The notes below the pieces were generated by a model. It saw nothing but the letters and a program-made list of their open reading frames with translations, was not told where the DNA came from and did no database searches. The position numbers were made by a program, and so were the translations under genes. Shown here one piece after another: positions 43,693 to 52,054 of a stretch of 53,645 nucleotides of DNA. The DNA is from Clostridia bacterium (GTDB lineage: Bacteria; Bacillota; Clostridia; Oscillospirales; Acutalibacteraceae), in assembly GCA_900770255.1 (NCBI GenBank), contig CAAGJN010000016.1, positions 1 through 53,645 on the forward strand, given 5' to 3'. Numbering within the stretch: the first letter of the stretch is position 1; each line of letters opens with the position of its first letter.

Positions 43693-43718
43693 AAAGGCCG
43701 CCCGATTGGGCGGCCTTT
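43693..43718 (+). terminator. Terminator of the flavodiiron gene
   Basis: AAAGGCCGCCC, loop GATT, GGGCGGCCTTT: an 11-base perfect stem, 34 bases after the stop. The same 26 bases recur at 43967-43992. Confidence 0.88.
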
Positions 43719-43818
43719 CAGACTGTCTAAAAACTCCCCGAACCGGCAAAGCACAATTTTTTTAAGTGTTAGCTTTGTATTTGCTGAAGCTTTGCATATC
43801 AAGTTAAATCCGCTATAT

Positions 43819-43923
43819 CCCCGAAAGACTTGATGCGCTTTGCTTTGCCTTCCTGCGCGAGTCGCGCCCTGACGTACCTCTGTACGCCGACGGGCGCGAC
43901 TCGCTTTGGCTTCGGGGCTTTTT
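43819..43923 (+). repeat. Compound hairpin, candidate dispersed intergenic repeat
   Basis: Outer arms CCCCGAA/TTCGGGG enclose a 13-base perfect inverted repeat, GCGAGTCGCGCCC (43857-43869) and GGGCGCGACTCGC (43892-43904). Inside these is CGTAC/GTACG with a CTCT loop. A run of Ts follows. Only one copy is visible here, so calling it a dispersed repeat is an inference. Confidence 0.5.
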
Positions 43924-43933
43924 TAACAGCCCA

Positions 43934-43992
43934 CAGCGTGTCGAAAAATACTTTTTCGACACGCTGAAAGGCCGCCCGATTGGGCGGCCTTT
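43934..43992 (+). repeat. Perfect 15-base hairpin plus duplicate copy of the flavodiiron terminator
   Basis: CAGCGTGTCGAAAAA/TTTTTCGACACGCTG (43934-43966) is followed directly by AAAGGCCGCCC-GATT-GGGCGGCCTTT (43967-43992), identical to 43693-43718. This duplicate terminates no visible gene. Confidence 0.75.
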
Positions 43993-44256
43993 TGCATTGC
44001 GGCAGTCATTAATCTATTGAAGTGCGTTTTACAAAACGCGCTCAGATGTTACCTGCGGATAACAAATCCGCGAAGCAAAATTGCTTCATGTTTTGCAAGG
44101 CAAAGCGCTTTCTGAAAAAAGACAAAACAGATTTTTTAGACATAGTCCCTCGCCGCGGCAGAGCCGCGCCGCCCCGCAGGCTTGAAACGCCGGGCAGCGG
44201 CCGTGGCACATAAAAGTGGAGCCAGTCGCCGTCGCCTGTGCTAGGGCGGTATATTA

Positions 44257-44285
44257 TTGCATTGAAGAAAATTTATGTGTATAAT
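44257..44285 (+). promoter_or_regulatory. Promoter of the WYL regulator
   Basis: TTGCAT (44257-44262), 17-base spacer, TATAAT (44280-44285). The expected transcript start is near 44292, immediately before the shared 32-base element. Confidence 0.75.
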
Positions 44286-44292
44286 ATGTAAG

Positions 44293-44324
44293 TCCGTTTT
44301 ATGGTACTTGACATATTGTATAAT
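44293..44324 (+). promoter_or_regulatory. Shared 32-base element, copy 1 (upstream of the WYL gene)
   Basis: Begins TCCGTTTTATGG and ends in TATAAT. It matches the copy at 45397-45428 at 25 of 32 positions with no gaps. It lies 30 bases before the WYL start codon. It could be an operator at +1 of the promoter at 44257, or a second promoter in its own right. Confidence 0.6.
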
Positions 44325-44354
44325 AACTTAAACTAAACTGCGGGAGGGTTGCAG

Positions 44355-45344
44355 ATGTCAAAAAAGGCAAATCAGAAAACAAAGATACTTTATCTGATGA
44401 AGATACTGCTCGAGAACTCCGACGAAGAACACGGACTGACGATGCTTGAAATAACGGACGAACTGCAAAAATATGGCATTGAAGCAGAGCGCAAGTCGCT
44501 GTATGACGATATTGAATCGCTGAGGCTCTTCGGTCTTGATATTCAGAGCAGAAAAGGCGGAAGAACCGTTCGGTATCACGCCGTCAACCGTATTTTCGAG
44601 CTACCGGAGCTAAAGCTGCTCGTTGATGCCGTGCAGTCTTCGCGCTTCATAACTCGCAAAAAGAGCAGCGAGCTTATCAAAAAGCTCGAGAGCTTCACGA
44701 GCAGATACGAGGCGCAGGAGCTTCAGCGGCAGGTCTTTGTTGCCAATCGCATCAAATCCATGAACGAAAGCATCTACTACACCGTGGACTACATCCATTC
44801 GGCGATAAACAAAAATGTCAAGGTCACATTTCAATATTTCATGTGGGACGAGCATAAGAATAAACAGCTTCGTCACGGCGGCAAGGTTTACAGAATCAGT
44901 CCCTGGGCGCTGACCTGGGAGGACGAAAACTACTACATGATAGGCTACGATTCCGAAACCGAAATCACAAAACATTACCGCGTGGATAAGATGCTTAATC
45001 TGCAACTTACCGACGAACCCCGAGACGGCGATGCGCTGTTTGCCGATTTTGACATGGCGCTCTATTCGAAACAGACCTTCGGCATGTACGGCGGCAACAA
45101 GGAGACTGTGATACTCCGATGCAAAAATGAGCTTGCGGGCGTGATCATCGACAGGTTCGGACAGGAGGCCTCATTCATAAATATGACCGACACGCATTTT
45201 GACACAAGAGTCAATGTATTCGTGAGTCCTGTTTTTCTGTCGTGGCTGATGACTTTCGGCTCCGGCATCACGATAGTCTCTCCGGAGAGCGTGAAAAGCC
45301 GGTTCATAGAGCTCGCGTCCGATTCGCTTGAGCAATACAAATAA
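44355..45344 (+). CDS. WYL-domain transcriptional regulator
   Basis: 329 residues. An N-terminal winged helix (about 5-65, TMLEITDELQKYGIEAERKS) precedes a helical linker. The WYL domain (about 140-220) reads YRISPWALTWEDENYYMIGY, with the family triad as W-A-L here, then HYRVDKM. The C-terminal WCX-like extension is about 245-329. WYL proteins often sense nucleic-acid ligands and control defence or CRISPR loci. GGGAGGG lies 6 bases before ATG 44355. It sits 250 bases upstream of cas3 in the same direction and shares a promoter-proximal element with it. Confidence 0.9.
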   Translation: MSKKANQKTKILYLMKILLENSDEEHGLTMLEITDELQKYGIEAERKSLYDDIESLRLFGLDIQSRKGGRTVRYHAVNRIFELPELKLLVDAVQSSRFITRKKSSELIKKLESFTSRYEAQELQRQVFVANRIKSMNESIYYTVDYIHSAINKNVKVTFQYFMWDEHKNKQLRHGGKVYRISPWALTWEDENYYMIGYDSETEITKHYRVDKMLNLQLTDEPRDGDALFADFDMALYSKQTFGMYGGNKETVILRCKNELAGVIIDRFGQEASFINMTDTHFDTRVNVFVSPVFLSWLMTFGSGITIVSPESVKSRFIELASDSLEQYK

Positions 45345-45358
45345 ACATATTGACGATC

Positions 45359-45393
45359 AAAAAAGCGCCTCTGCAATGCAGAGACGCTTTTTT
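45359..45393 (+). terminator. Terminator of the WYL regulator gene
   Basis: AAAAAAGCG then CTCTGC pairs with GCAGAG then CGCTTTTTT around an AAT loop and one internal mismatch. It separates the WYL gene from the cas operon. Confidence 0.88.
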
Positions 45394-45396
45394 AAA

Positions 45397-45428
45397 TCCG
45401 TTTTATGGGACAGGACTTATGATAAAAT
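45397..45428 (+). promoter_or_regulatory. Shared 32-base element, copy 2 (upstream of the cas operon)
   Basis: Begins TCCGTTTTATGG and ends TAAAAT, 25 of 32 identical to 44293-44324 with the same internal spacing (11 bases between the 15-base block and the -10-like hexamer). It lies about 170 bases before cas3. Confidence 0.6.
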
Positions 45429-45531
45429 GCAATCAGAGAAACCGATAAGAAAAATCGTATAGGAAATTCATTTTAAGCAGTGTTATTACTTCACTCATAA
45501 TACGTAAAAATTAAATATTTTGTCGAAATTA

Positions 45532-45560
45532 TTGACTATTAGCAAAAACAAGCATATATT
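45532..45560 (+). promoter_or_regulatory. Promoter of the cas operon
   Basis: TTGACT (45532-45537), 17-base spacer, TATATT (45555-45560). The predicted transcript start near 45567 leaves a 28-base leader containing GGAGGTG before cas3. Confidence 0.72.
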
Positions 45561-45594
45561 TATACTAAAGAGAATTAAACTATGGAGGTGTTCC

Positions 45595-47979
45595 ATGGAA
45601 CTGATTGCACATTTGAGGCCTGCCGACGGCGGAGAAGAAGGAAGATATGAACTTCAGACCTTGCGCGAACACTGTGCAGGGGCGGCCGAATATGCGTCTG
45701 CCGCGCTCAGCAGTATCGGCCTGAACGACACGGCGAGGCTCTGCGGAATGATCCACGACATGGGAAAGGCAACCGAGCTGTTCAACAAATACATACGCTC
45801 GGACGGCGCGATGAGCCGCGGTTCGGTCAATCACACGTTCGCGGCGGTGCGCTACATGATAGAAAAATTTCACGGCAACAGCAAAATATTTTCCGAGCTC
45901 ATCGCTTACGCTGCCGGCGCGCATCACGGACAGTTTGACGCTGTCAATGAAGATCACAGGAGCGGCTTTGATTACCGGCTTACAAAAGAGGACATATTTT
46001 ACGGCGAAGCCGCCGGGAACTTCACGCGGGAATGTTTCTCCGAGGATGAGATAGAAGCGCTGTTTGAGAAAGCTCAAGCTGAACTTGAAAGTGCCGTCGA
46101 AAAAATAAGCGCCTCATCAGCGGCTGAATTTGAACTCGGCCTGCTGGCACGGCTGCTGCTTTCGGCGGTTATCGAGGGCGACAGGCGCGACACCGCCGAA
46201 TTCATGGAAAATATGCGCTTTCCGGACGTCAGAGCCGACTGGAACAAATGTCTTCAGCATATTGAAGCAAAGCTCAATGAATTTCCGTGCGACAAACCGA
46301 TTGACAGGGCGCGGCGAGATATATCCGACACATGCCGCGCAGCAGCTCAAGGCAAACCCGGCATTTACAGGCTCAATGTTCCTACGGGTGGCGGCAAAAC
46401 TCTGTCCGGGCTGCGGTTTGCGGTTGCGCACGCGATGAAAAATAACAGCAGCCGACTTATCTTTACCTCTCCCCTGCTGAGTATACTCGACCAGAACGCC
46501 GAGGTCATAAGAGATTTCATAGGAGACGATCGGATCATAACCGAGCACCACTCAAACGTCGTACACGATGAGTCGGAGAGCGAGGATGAACTGAGACGCT
46601 CACAGCTCCTGACGGAAAATTGGTCATCCCCGATCATAATCACAACTATGGTACAGCTACTCGACACGCTTTTTTCAGGCAGAACCTCCTGCATCAGGCG
46701 CATGCAGGCGCTGTGCAACAGCGTGATTGTTATTGATGAGGTGCAGACCGTGCCCTCGGACATGCTCTCGCTTTTCAACACCGCCGTAAATTTTCTCGCC
46801 CGCATTTGCAGAGCAACCGTCGTCCTCTGCTCGGCGACACAGCCGTGCCTTGAAAGCGCAGAGCACCCGATAGAATTGCCTATAACAGACATCGCGCCGC
46901 TCAGCGAGGAGACCTTGCGGGTATTCCGGCGCACAAAAATAATTAACGGCGGCAGAATGAAACTTACAGACATACCTGGGTTCGTTAAAGAAAAAGGAGA
47001 TAGCTTTGGCAGCGCGCTTGTTATCTGCAATCTCAAAAAACAGGCGGCATTTCTGTTTCAAGCTCTGTCAGACAGCAAAGCGGCAGTATATCATCTGTCA
47101 GCCGGGATGTGCATGGCACACAGAAAGGCGACGCTCAAAGCGATAAATACAGCGCTGCAAAATAGACGTGAGCATCCCGAAAGCGCGCCCGAAGTAATCT
47201 GCGTATCGACACAGGTCATCGAAGCCGGAGTTGACGTGTCCTTCGGATGCGTCATTCGCCTGTGCGCGGGGTTGGACAGTATCGTCCAAGCCGCTGGACG
47301 CTGTAACCGAAACGGCGAGTTCAACGGCAAGGCTCCCGTATATGTGATAAAGTGCGTGCCGGAAGATATCAGCAGGCTCAGGGAAATAAAGAACGGTCAA
47401 ACTGCAGCTCTGTCGCTCCTTTCCGACTACGGCAATCATCCCGAAAAATATCCTATGGGACTAACATCCGACGCGGCGGTGAACAGCTACTACAGCAGGC
47501 TTTATTCAAATGCAAAGCAGCATGAGCAGGATTTTGTGACAAAAGTCGGCGACTCTGCCTGCACACTCTTTGATCTGCTCTCGCAAAATAATTTCTTTGC
47601 AAGCAACGATATATACACAAGAAAATTCGGCGGCCGTTTTGTCCTCAAGCAGGCTTTCAAAACCGCCGGGGATCATTTCAGCGTTTTCGGAGAGAACACA
47701 GTAGATGTAATCGTACCGTATAAAGAAGGTAAGGAACTGATACTTGAACTCGGTTCAAAACGAGCGGAGCACGACATCAAATATGTAAAAAAGCTGCTTG
47801 ACTCAGCCAAGAGCTACACCGTTTCAATATACGAAAATCAGCAGCGGGCGCTCTGCGAAAAGGGCGCGCTGTTCACAGTTGCACACTCGGCAGTATTCGC
47901 GCTCGACGAAGCCTTTTACGATTCGGAAAGCCTTGGCTTTATCCCGGACGGGCGCGAACAGGAGCTTCTTTTGTATTAA
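45595..47979 (+). CDS. cas3: CRISPR-associated helicase/nuclease Cas3, type I-C
   Basis: 794 residues. An N-terminal HD nuclease (H26, H54-D55 in MIHDMGK, HH in AGAHHGQFD) is fused to an SF2 helicase. Walker A VPTGGGKT is at about 262-269, VIDEVQTVPSD with D381 is motif II, and VSTQVIEAGVDVS and QAAGRCNRNGE are motifs V and VI. It degrades DNA after Cascade recognition. ATG 45595 follows GGAGGTGTTCC; upstream in-frame starts lie on the promoter. First gene of the operon. Confidence 0.97.
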   Translation: MELIAHLRPADGGEEGRYELQTLREHCAGAAEYASAALSSIGLNDTARLCGMIHDMGKATELFNKYIRSDGAMSRGSVNHTFAAVRYMIEKFHGNSKIFSELIAYAAGAHHGQFDAVNEDHRSGFDYRLTKEDIFYGEAAGNFTRECFSEDEIEALFEKAQAELESAVEKISASSAAEFELGLLARLLLSAVIEGDRRDTAEFMENMRFPDVRADWNKCLQHIEAKLNEFPCDKPIDRARRDISDTCRAAAQGKPGIYRLNVPTGGGKTLSGLRFAVAHAMKNNSSRLIFTSPLLSILDQNAEVIRDFIGDDRIITEHHSNVVHDESESEDELRRSQLLTENWSSPIIITTMVQLLDTLFSGRTSCIRRMQALCNSVIVIDEVQTVPSDMLSLFNTAVNFLARICRATVVLCSATQPCLESAEHPIELPITDIAPLSEETLRVFRRTKIINGGRMKLTDIPGFVKEKGDSFGSALVICNLKKQAAFLFQALSDSKAAVYHLSAGMCMAHRKATLKAINTALQNRREHPESAPEVICVSTQVIEAGVDVSFGCVIRLCAGLDSIVQAAGRCNRNGEFNGKAPVYVIKCVPEDISRLREIKNGQTAALSLLSDYGNHPEKYPMGLTSDAAVNSYYSRLYSNAKQHEQDFVTKVGDSACTLFDLLSQNNFFASNDIYTRKFGGRFVLKQAFKTAGDHFSVFGENTVDVIVPYKEGKELILELGSKRAEHDIKYVKKLLDSAKSYTVSIYENQQRALCEKGALFTVAHSAVFALDEAFYDSESLGFIPDGREQELLLY

Positions 47980-48000
47980 ACACAGGAGGTGTATAAAAAT

Positions 48001-48726
48001 ATGGAATATCCCAACAAGATTGCCTTTGAGGTCAGCGGCGACTACGGACTTTTCTCCGATCCGATAATGCGCGTCGGCGGGGAAAAGGCGACCTATCAAG
48101 TGCCGACCTATGAGGCGCTCAAGGGAATAGTACACTCGATATACTGGAAACCGACTCTCATCTGGTATATCGACCGAGTCAGGGTCATGAACCCTATCCA
48201 AACAGAGGTCAAGGGCATTAGGCCGATCAAGTATAACGGAGGGAACGACCTGTCGTTTTACACCTATCTCAAGGACTGCCGCTATCAGGTTGAGGCGCAC
48301 TTTGAGTGGAACGAAAACCGCCCCGAGCTCGCCTGCGACCGCAATGAGCACAAGCACTATCAAATAGCCAGGCGCATGCTTGAAAGAGGCGGTCGGCGCG
48401 ACATCTTTCTCGGCACGCGCGAGTGCCAGGGCTATGTTGAGCCCTGCGAATTCGGAAGCGGGAAAGGCAAATATGACGATCTTCCGCAGCTCGCCTTCGG
48501 GCTGATGTATCACGGGATAACCTACGCCGACGAAGCTTATTCGGACGAGACGAGGAACCGGATGACGGCCCGGTTCTGGTACCCGACGATGGAACACGGC
48601 GTAATAACATTTCCGCGCCCCGAAGAGTGCACGATAACAAAATCACTGCACGGCATGCAGATAAAGCCGTTCGGAGAGGAACGCGGCAACTTCAACGGAC
48701 TGCGCGAATTTGGGGAGGTGGAATAA
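48001..48726 (+). CDS. cas5: Cas5c (Cas5d), crRNA-processing endoribonuclease of type I-C
   Basis: 241 residues. RAMP-type N-terminus MEYPNKIAFEVSGDYGLFSD. Residues Y48, K118 and H119 (HSIYWK and NEHKHYQ) match the Tyr/Lys/His set used by Cas5c enzymes to cut the repeat. GTRECQGYVEPCEFGSG is typical. Type I-C lacks Cas6, and Cas5c replaces it. ATG 48001 is used, with AGGAGG upstream. The stop overlaps the cas8c start (TAATG). Confidence 0.95.
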   Translation: MEYPNKIAFEVSGDYGLFSDPIMRVGGEKATYQVPTYEALKGIVHSIYWKPTLIWYIDRVRVMNPIQTEVKGIRPIKYNGGNDLSFYTYLKDCRYQVEAHFEWNENRPELACDRNEHKHYQIARRMLERGGRRDIFLGTRECQGYVEPCEFGSGKGKYDDLPQLAFGLMYHGITYADEAYSDETRNRMTARFWYPTMEHGVITFPRPEECTITKSLHGMQIKPFGEERGNFNGLREFGEVE

Positions 48727-50522
48727 TGAGCATATGGCAAAAAGCCGTTGAGACATACGACTGTCACAGCGCGCTTGCAGGCGTGCCTGACGCCGCTCGC
48801 TTGATCCTTTTACCGATATCTCATATACTCCAAAACTCGTCTATAGAAATAACACTTGACGAATATGGTGAATTTTTGGACGCATCTGCCGGCGATGAAA
48901 AAATAATCATCCCTGCAACCGAGCGCTCCGCCGGACGGTCCGGCACAACTTTATGCCCGCACCCACTCAGCGATCAGCTGCAATATACGGCGCCTTACGG
49001 TCAAGAAAGGTACAGACTATATCTTAAACAGTTGCGCGCTTGGGCAGAATCCGAATTCAGTCACCCGAAAATCCGCGCCGTACTCGCCTATGTTGAGAGA
49101 GGCACTATAGTTGAAGATCTGGCAGACTGTGAAGTAATAAAGCTCGACGAAGACGGCAGGCCGCTCGGGAAATATAACAAGAGCATGATCCGCTGGCGGG
49201 TAGTGAACACAGGAGACAGAGACGCCTGCTATGAGGATAAGAGCCTGTTTGACTCATTCATAGGCTATTACCGCTCAGTACAGAGCGGCTCGCCCAAGGA
49301 GCTGTGCATGATAACCGGCCGCGAGGATCGCATAACCGAAAGCCACCCAAAGGGCACGATAGCATCAGCCTACGGTGCAAAGCTCATTTCGGCGAACGAC
49401 AGCTCCAACTTTACCTTCCGCGGGCGGTTCACCGACTCGCACCAGGCCGCAACAATCGGATACGAGTCCTCGCAGGAAGCTCACAACGCCCTTGCATGGG
49501 TGGCGGCAAACCAGGGAGTTTTCATAGGCGACAGAACATTCGTCTGCTGGGATCCGAAGGGCGGCAACGTTCCGTTGAGGGAGAGCGGCGTGCTGAGAGC
49601 CAAAGCCCCTTCCGAAGACTCGCCAAGAGATCCGGCCGCATATAAGGAGGATCTGCGCAAAGTACTCAACGGCTGGAGGGCCGAACTACCGGAGAACGAC
49701 GACGTAGTGATCGCAGTATTTGACGCGGCAACCACCGGCCGCCTTTCGATAACCTACTACAACGAGATCAAAGGCTCGGACTTTCTTGACAGAATCGCTT
49801 TCTGGCAAAATCACTGCTTTTGGGAGAACGGTAAATACGGTTATCAGTCTCCGTCGATATACGACATAGTAGGCTGCGCCTATCTCACGCAGTCCGGCGG
49901 AAAATTCAAGGCGAGCGAAAGCGAAAAAAAGCTTCTGCGCGAACAGGCTCAGCGCATGCTGCACTGCGTCGTTGACGGCGCGGCGATACCAAAGGACATA
50001 GTCATCACTTTAACTCACAGGGCATCGACTCCGCTCGCATATGACAAAGCAGGGCGCAGCAGACTGCTTTTTACAGCCTGTGCGGTAATATACGCATATA
50101 AAACGGTGACAAAGAAGGAGGAATGGAAAATGTCACTTGAAAAGGATAAAAACGATCGCAGCTACCAATTCGGGCGTCTGCTCGCCGTTATGGAAAAGGC
50201 GGAGCGAGATACATATGACGCTAAGGATACACGCGACCCCAACGCCATAAGGATGCAGTCCGTGTTCTGCGAGAGGCCCATGTACGCCGCAGGGATAATA
50301 CATGACAGACTCAACCCGTATTTTGCAAGGCTCTCACCCGGAAACCGCAGCTACTATAAGCACCTTATCGGGGAGATATTCGAAAACCTGAGCAAATTCG
50401 ACATGAGCGAGCTCAACCGTCCGCTTACGGAAAGCTATCTCTTGGGCTACTATCTGCAGCGCAACGATCTTTACAGATCAAATAAAAATAACACTTCGGA
50501 CAACAAAGAGGAGGAAAAATAA
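48726..50522 (+). CDS. cas8c: Cas8c (Csd1), large subunit of type I-C Cascade
   Basis: 598 residues. Begins MSIWQKAVETYDCH; internal segments LCMITGREDRITESHPKG, SSNFTFRGRFTDSHQAATIG and NALAWVAANQGVFIGDRTFV are characteristic of Csd1. It recognises the PAM and supports R-loop formation. ATG 48726 overlaps the cas5 stop by one base. The last 130 codons include a strong internal ribosome-binding site for a separate small subunit. Confidence 0.96.
   Translation: MSIWQKAVETYDCHSALAGVPDAARLILLPISHILQNSSIEITLDEYGEFLDASAGDEKIIIPATERSAGRSGTTLCPHPLSDQLQYTAPYGQERYRLYLKQLRAWAESEFSHPKIRAVLAYVERGTIVEDLADCEVIKLDEDGRPLGKYNKSMIRWRVVNTGDRDACYEDKSLFDSFIGYYRSVQSGSPKELCMITGREDRITESHPKGTIASAYGAKLISANDSSNFTFRGRFTDSHQAATIGYESSQEAHNALAWVAANQGVFIGDRTFVCWDPKGGNVPLRESGVLRAKAPSEDSPRDPAAYKEDLRKVLNGWRAELPENDDVVIAVFDAATTGRLSITYYNEIKGSDFLDRIAFWQNHCFWENGKYGYQSPSIYDIVGCAYLTQSGGKFKASESEKKLLREQAQRMLHCVVDGAAIPKDIVITLTHRASTPLAYDKAGRSRLLFTACAVIYAYKTVTKKEEWKMSLEKDKNDRSYQFGRLLAVMEKAERDTYDAKDTRDPNAIRMQSVFCERPMYAAGIIHDRLNPYFARLSPGNRSYYKHLIGEIFENLSKFDMSELNRPLTESYLLGYYLQRNDLYRSNKNNTSDNKEEEK
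50130..50522 (+). CDS. cas11c: Cas11c, small subunit translated from an internal start in cas8c
   Basis: In frame with cas8c, 130 residues beginning M-S-L-E-K-D-K-N-D-R-S-Y. GGAGG at 50117-50121 lies 8 bases before ATG 50130, a better Shine-Dalgarno than several ordinary genes here have. It is established for type I-C that Cas11c arises by internal initiation in cas8c and coats the non-target strand path of Cascade. The helical content and length fit. Expression in this strain is inferred. Confidence 0.82.
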   Translation: MSLEKDKNDRSYQFGRLLAVMEKAERDTYDAKDTRDPNAIRMQSVFCERPMYAAGIIHDRLNPYFARLSPGNRSYYKHLIGEIFENLSKFDMSELNRPLTESYLLGYYLQRNDLYRSNKNNTSDNKEEEK

Positions 50523-50523
50523 A

Positions 50524-51372
50524 ATGAGTATTTTAAAAAACAAAATCGATTTCGTGGTTCTCGTGTCGGCAGAGCAGGCAAATGTCAACGGCGATCCGCT
50601 CAACGGCAACCGCCCGCGCACAGATTATTCGGGCAGGGGTGAAATGTCCGATGTGTGCATCAAGCGCAAGATTCGCAACCGTATGCAGGATATGGGCTAC
50701 GACATATTCGTTCAGTCCGCAGATCGCTGTGACGACGGCTGCAACAGCCTGAGCGAACGCGCAAAAGCCAACATAGCTAAAACCAAAGACAGAGACGAAT
50801 ATGCCCGCGAGGCCTGTGAAAAATGGCTTGATGTCCGTTCGTTTGGCCAGGTTTTCGCCTTCAAGGCCGATGAAAGCGGCGTATCTGTAGGCGTGCGCGG
50901 CCCCGTAAGCATTCACCAGGGCGTCAGCGTTTCGCCCGTCGAGGTGCGCTCGATACAGATCACCAAAAGCGTCAACGGCGAACCCGGAAAAGACGGAGCA
51001 CGCTCCTCGGATACCATGGGCCAGAAGCATTTCGTGCAATTCGGGCTCTACGAAATCAGGGGATCAATCAACGTTCAGCTCGCAGAAAAAACCGGCTTTA
51101 CTGAGGAGGACGCAGAAGTAATAAAGGAGTGCCTGCGCACACTGTTCATGAACGACGCCTCCTCCGCGCGCCCCGAGGGCTCGATGGAAGTCATGCGCAT
51201 CTACTGGTGGAAACACAACTGCAAGGACGGTCAGTATTCAAGCGGCAGAGTTCACAGATCCATCCACATTGATGTAAAACCCGGCGTGGACATCCCCGGG
51301 TGCGCCGAGGATTATATTATAAGCCTTGATGAGCTGCCCGGCCTCGAACCGGAGATAATCGAGGGAATGTAA
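50524..51372 (+). CDS. cas7: Cas7 (Csd2), backbone subunit of type I-C Cascade
   Basis: 282 residues. DFVVLVSAEQANVNGDPLNG then NRPRTDYSGRGEMSDVCIKR is the family N-terminus. VRGPVSIHQGVSVSPVEVRS and ITKSVNGEPGKDGARSSDTM are further signatures. Multiple copies coat the crRNA. GAGGAGG precedes ATG 50524; the stop overlaps the cas4 start. Confidence 0.97.
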   Translation: MSILKNKIDFVVLVSAEQANVNGDPLNGNRPRTDYSGRGEMSDVCIKRKIRNRMQDMGYDIFVQSADRCDDGCNSLSERAKANIAKTKDRDEYAREACEKWLDVRSFGQVFAFKADESGVSVGVRGPVSIHQGVSVSPVEVRSIQITKSVNGEPGKDGARSSDTMGQKHFVQFGLYEIRGSINVQLAEKTGFTEEDAEVIKECLRTLFMNDASSARPEGSMEVMRIYWWKHNCKDGQYSSGRVHRSIHIDVKPGVDIPGCAEDYIISLDELPGLEPEIIEGM

Positions 51373-52040
51373 TGCCCTATCAGGAGTGTGATTTTCTCCA
51401 GATAAGCGGCATACAGCATTTCTCATTCTGCCGCAGGCAATGGGCGCTTATACATATTGAGGGACAATGGGCCGAAAACGTGCGCACAGTAAACGGCGAG
51501 ATATTTCACGAACGTGCGCACGATCCCACCCTTTCGGAAAAAAGAGGCGATCTGCTGACCGTAAGAGCCCTGCGAGTATTTTCATCAGAGCTTGGGGTCA
51601 GCGGAGAGTGCGATGTAGTCGAATTCAGGCAAAGTGAAAGCTGCGGAGCACATCTGAACGGGCGAGAAGGTCTGTGGCAGCCGGTTCCGATAGAATACAA
51701 AAGCGGCGGCAAAAGCGCTGCGGACGCGGACAGGCTTCAGCTCTGCGTTCAGGCAATGTGTCTTGAGGAAATGTTGGGATGCGGCATCGAATACGGATAC
51801 ATGTTCTACGGAGATACTCATCGCCGGGAAAAAGTTTGCATTAACCGGGAACTGAGACAGACTGCAGCAAAAATGCTCGATGAAATGCACAGCTATATTA
51901 AGCGCGGTTACACGCCTAAAGTCAAAACAGGCAAATTCTGCAACGCTTGCTCGCTACGGGAGCTTTGTCTGCCGTCTCTGTGCAAAAGCAAAAATGTCTC
52001 CGACTATATTGGCCGCGCTCTGCAAGAGGATGGTGATTAA
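51372..52040 (+). CDS. cas4: Cas4 exonuclease of the adaptation module
   Basis: 222 residues. ISGIQHFSFCRRQWALIHIE supplies the first Fe-S cysteine (C20). CDVVEF, VPIEYKSGG and DRLQLCVQAMCLEE are PD-(D/E)xK nuclease motifs, and GKFCNACSLRELCLPSLC gives three more cysteines for the 4Fe-4S cluster. With Cas1-Cas2 it selects PAM-containing prespacers. Start ATG 51372 overlaps the cas7 stop by one base. Confidence 0.96.
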   Translation: MPYQECDFLQISGIQHFSFCRRQWALIHIEGQWAENVRTVNGEIFHERAHDPTLSEKRGDLLTVRALRVFSSELGVSGECDVVEFRQSESCGAHLNGREGLWQPVPIEYKSGGKSAADADRLQLCVQAMCLEEMLGCGIEYGYMFYGDTHRREKVCINRELRQTAAKMLDEMHSYIKRGYTPKVKTGKFCNACSLRELCLPSLCKSKNVSDYIGRALQEDGD

Positions 52041-52054
52041 ATCTGAGACACCTG

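Larger units (their letters stand above)
43660..44256. other. Long hairpin-rich intergenic stretch
   Basis: About 600 bases with no credible gene (a 63-codon frame at 44022 lacks an RBS and protein-like composition). It holds the flavodiiron terminator, a large compound hairpin at 43819-43923, a 15-base perfect hairpin at 43934-43966, and a second copy of the terminator at 43967-43992. Short palindromes GCGTTTT/AAAACGC and GAAGCAA/TTGCTTC lie near 44027-44099. It may be a small repeat array. Confidence 0.6.

Noticed and set aside
43693..43992. Two identical hairpins considered as a degenerate CRISPR or repeat array
   Set aside because: Only two copies, unequal surroundings and no spacer-sized periodicity; the sequence does not resemble the type I-C repeat.
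44022..44213. 63-codon frame in the intergenic region
   Set aside because: No RBS, Arg/Lys/Pro-rich without a fold, and overlaps several palindromes.
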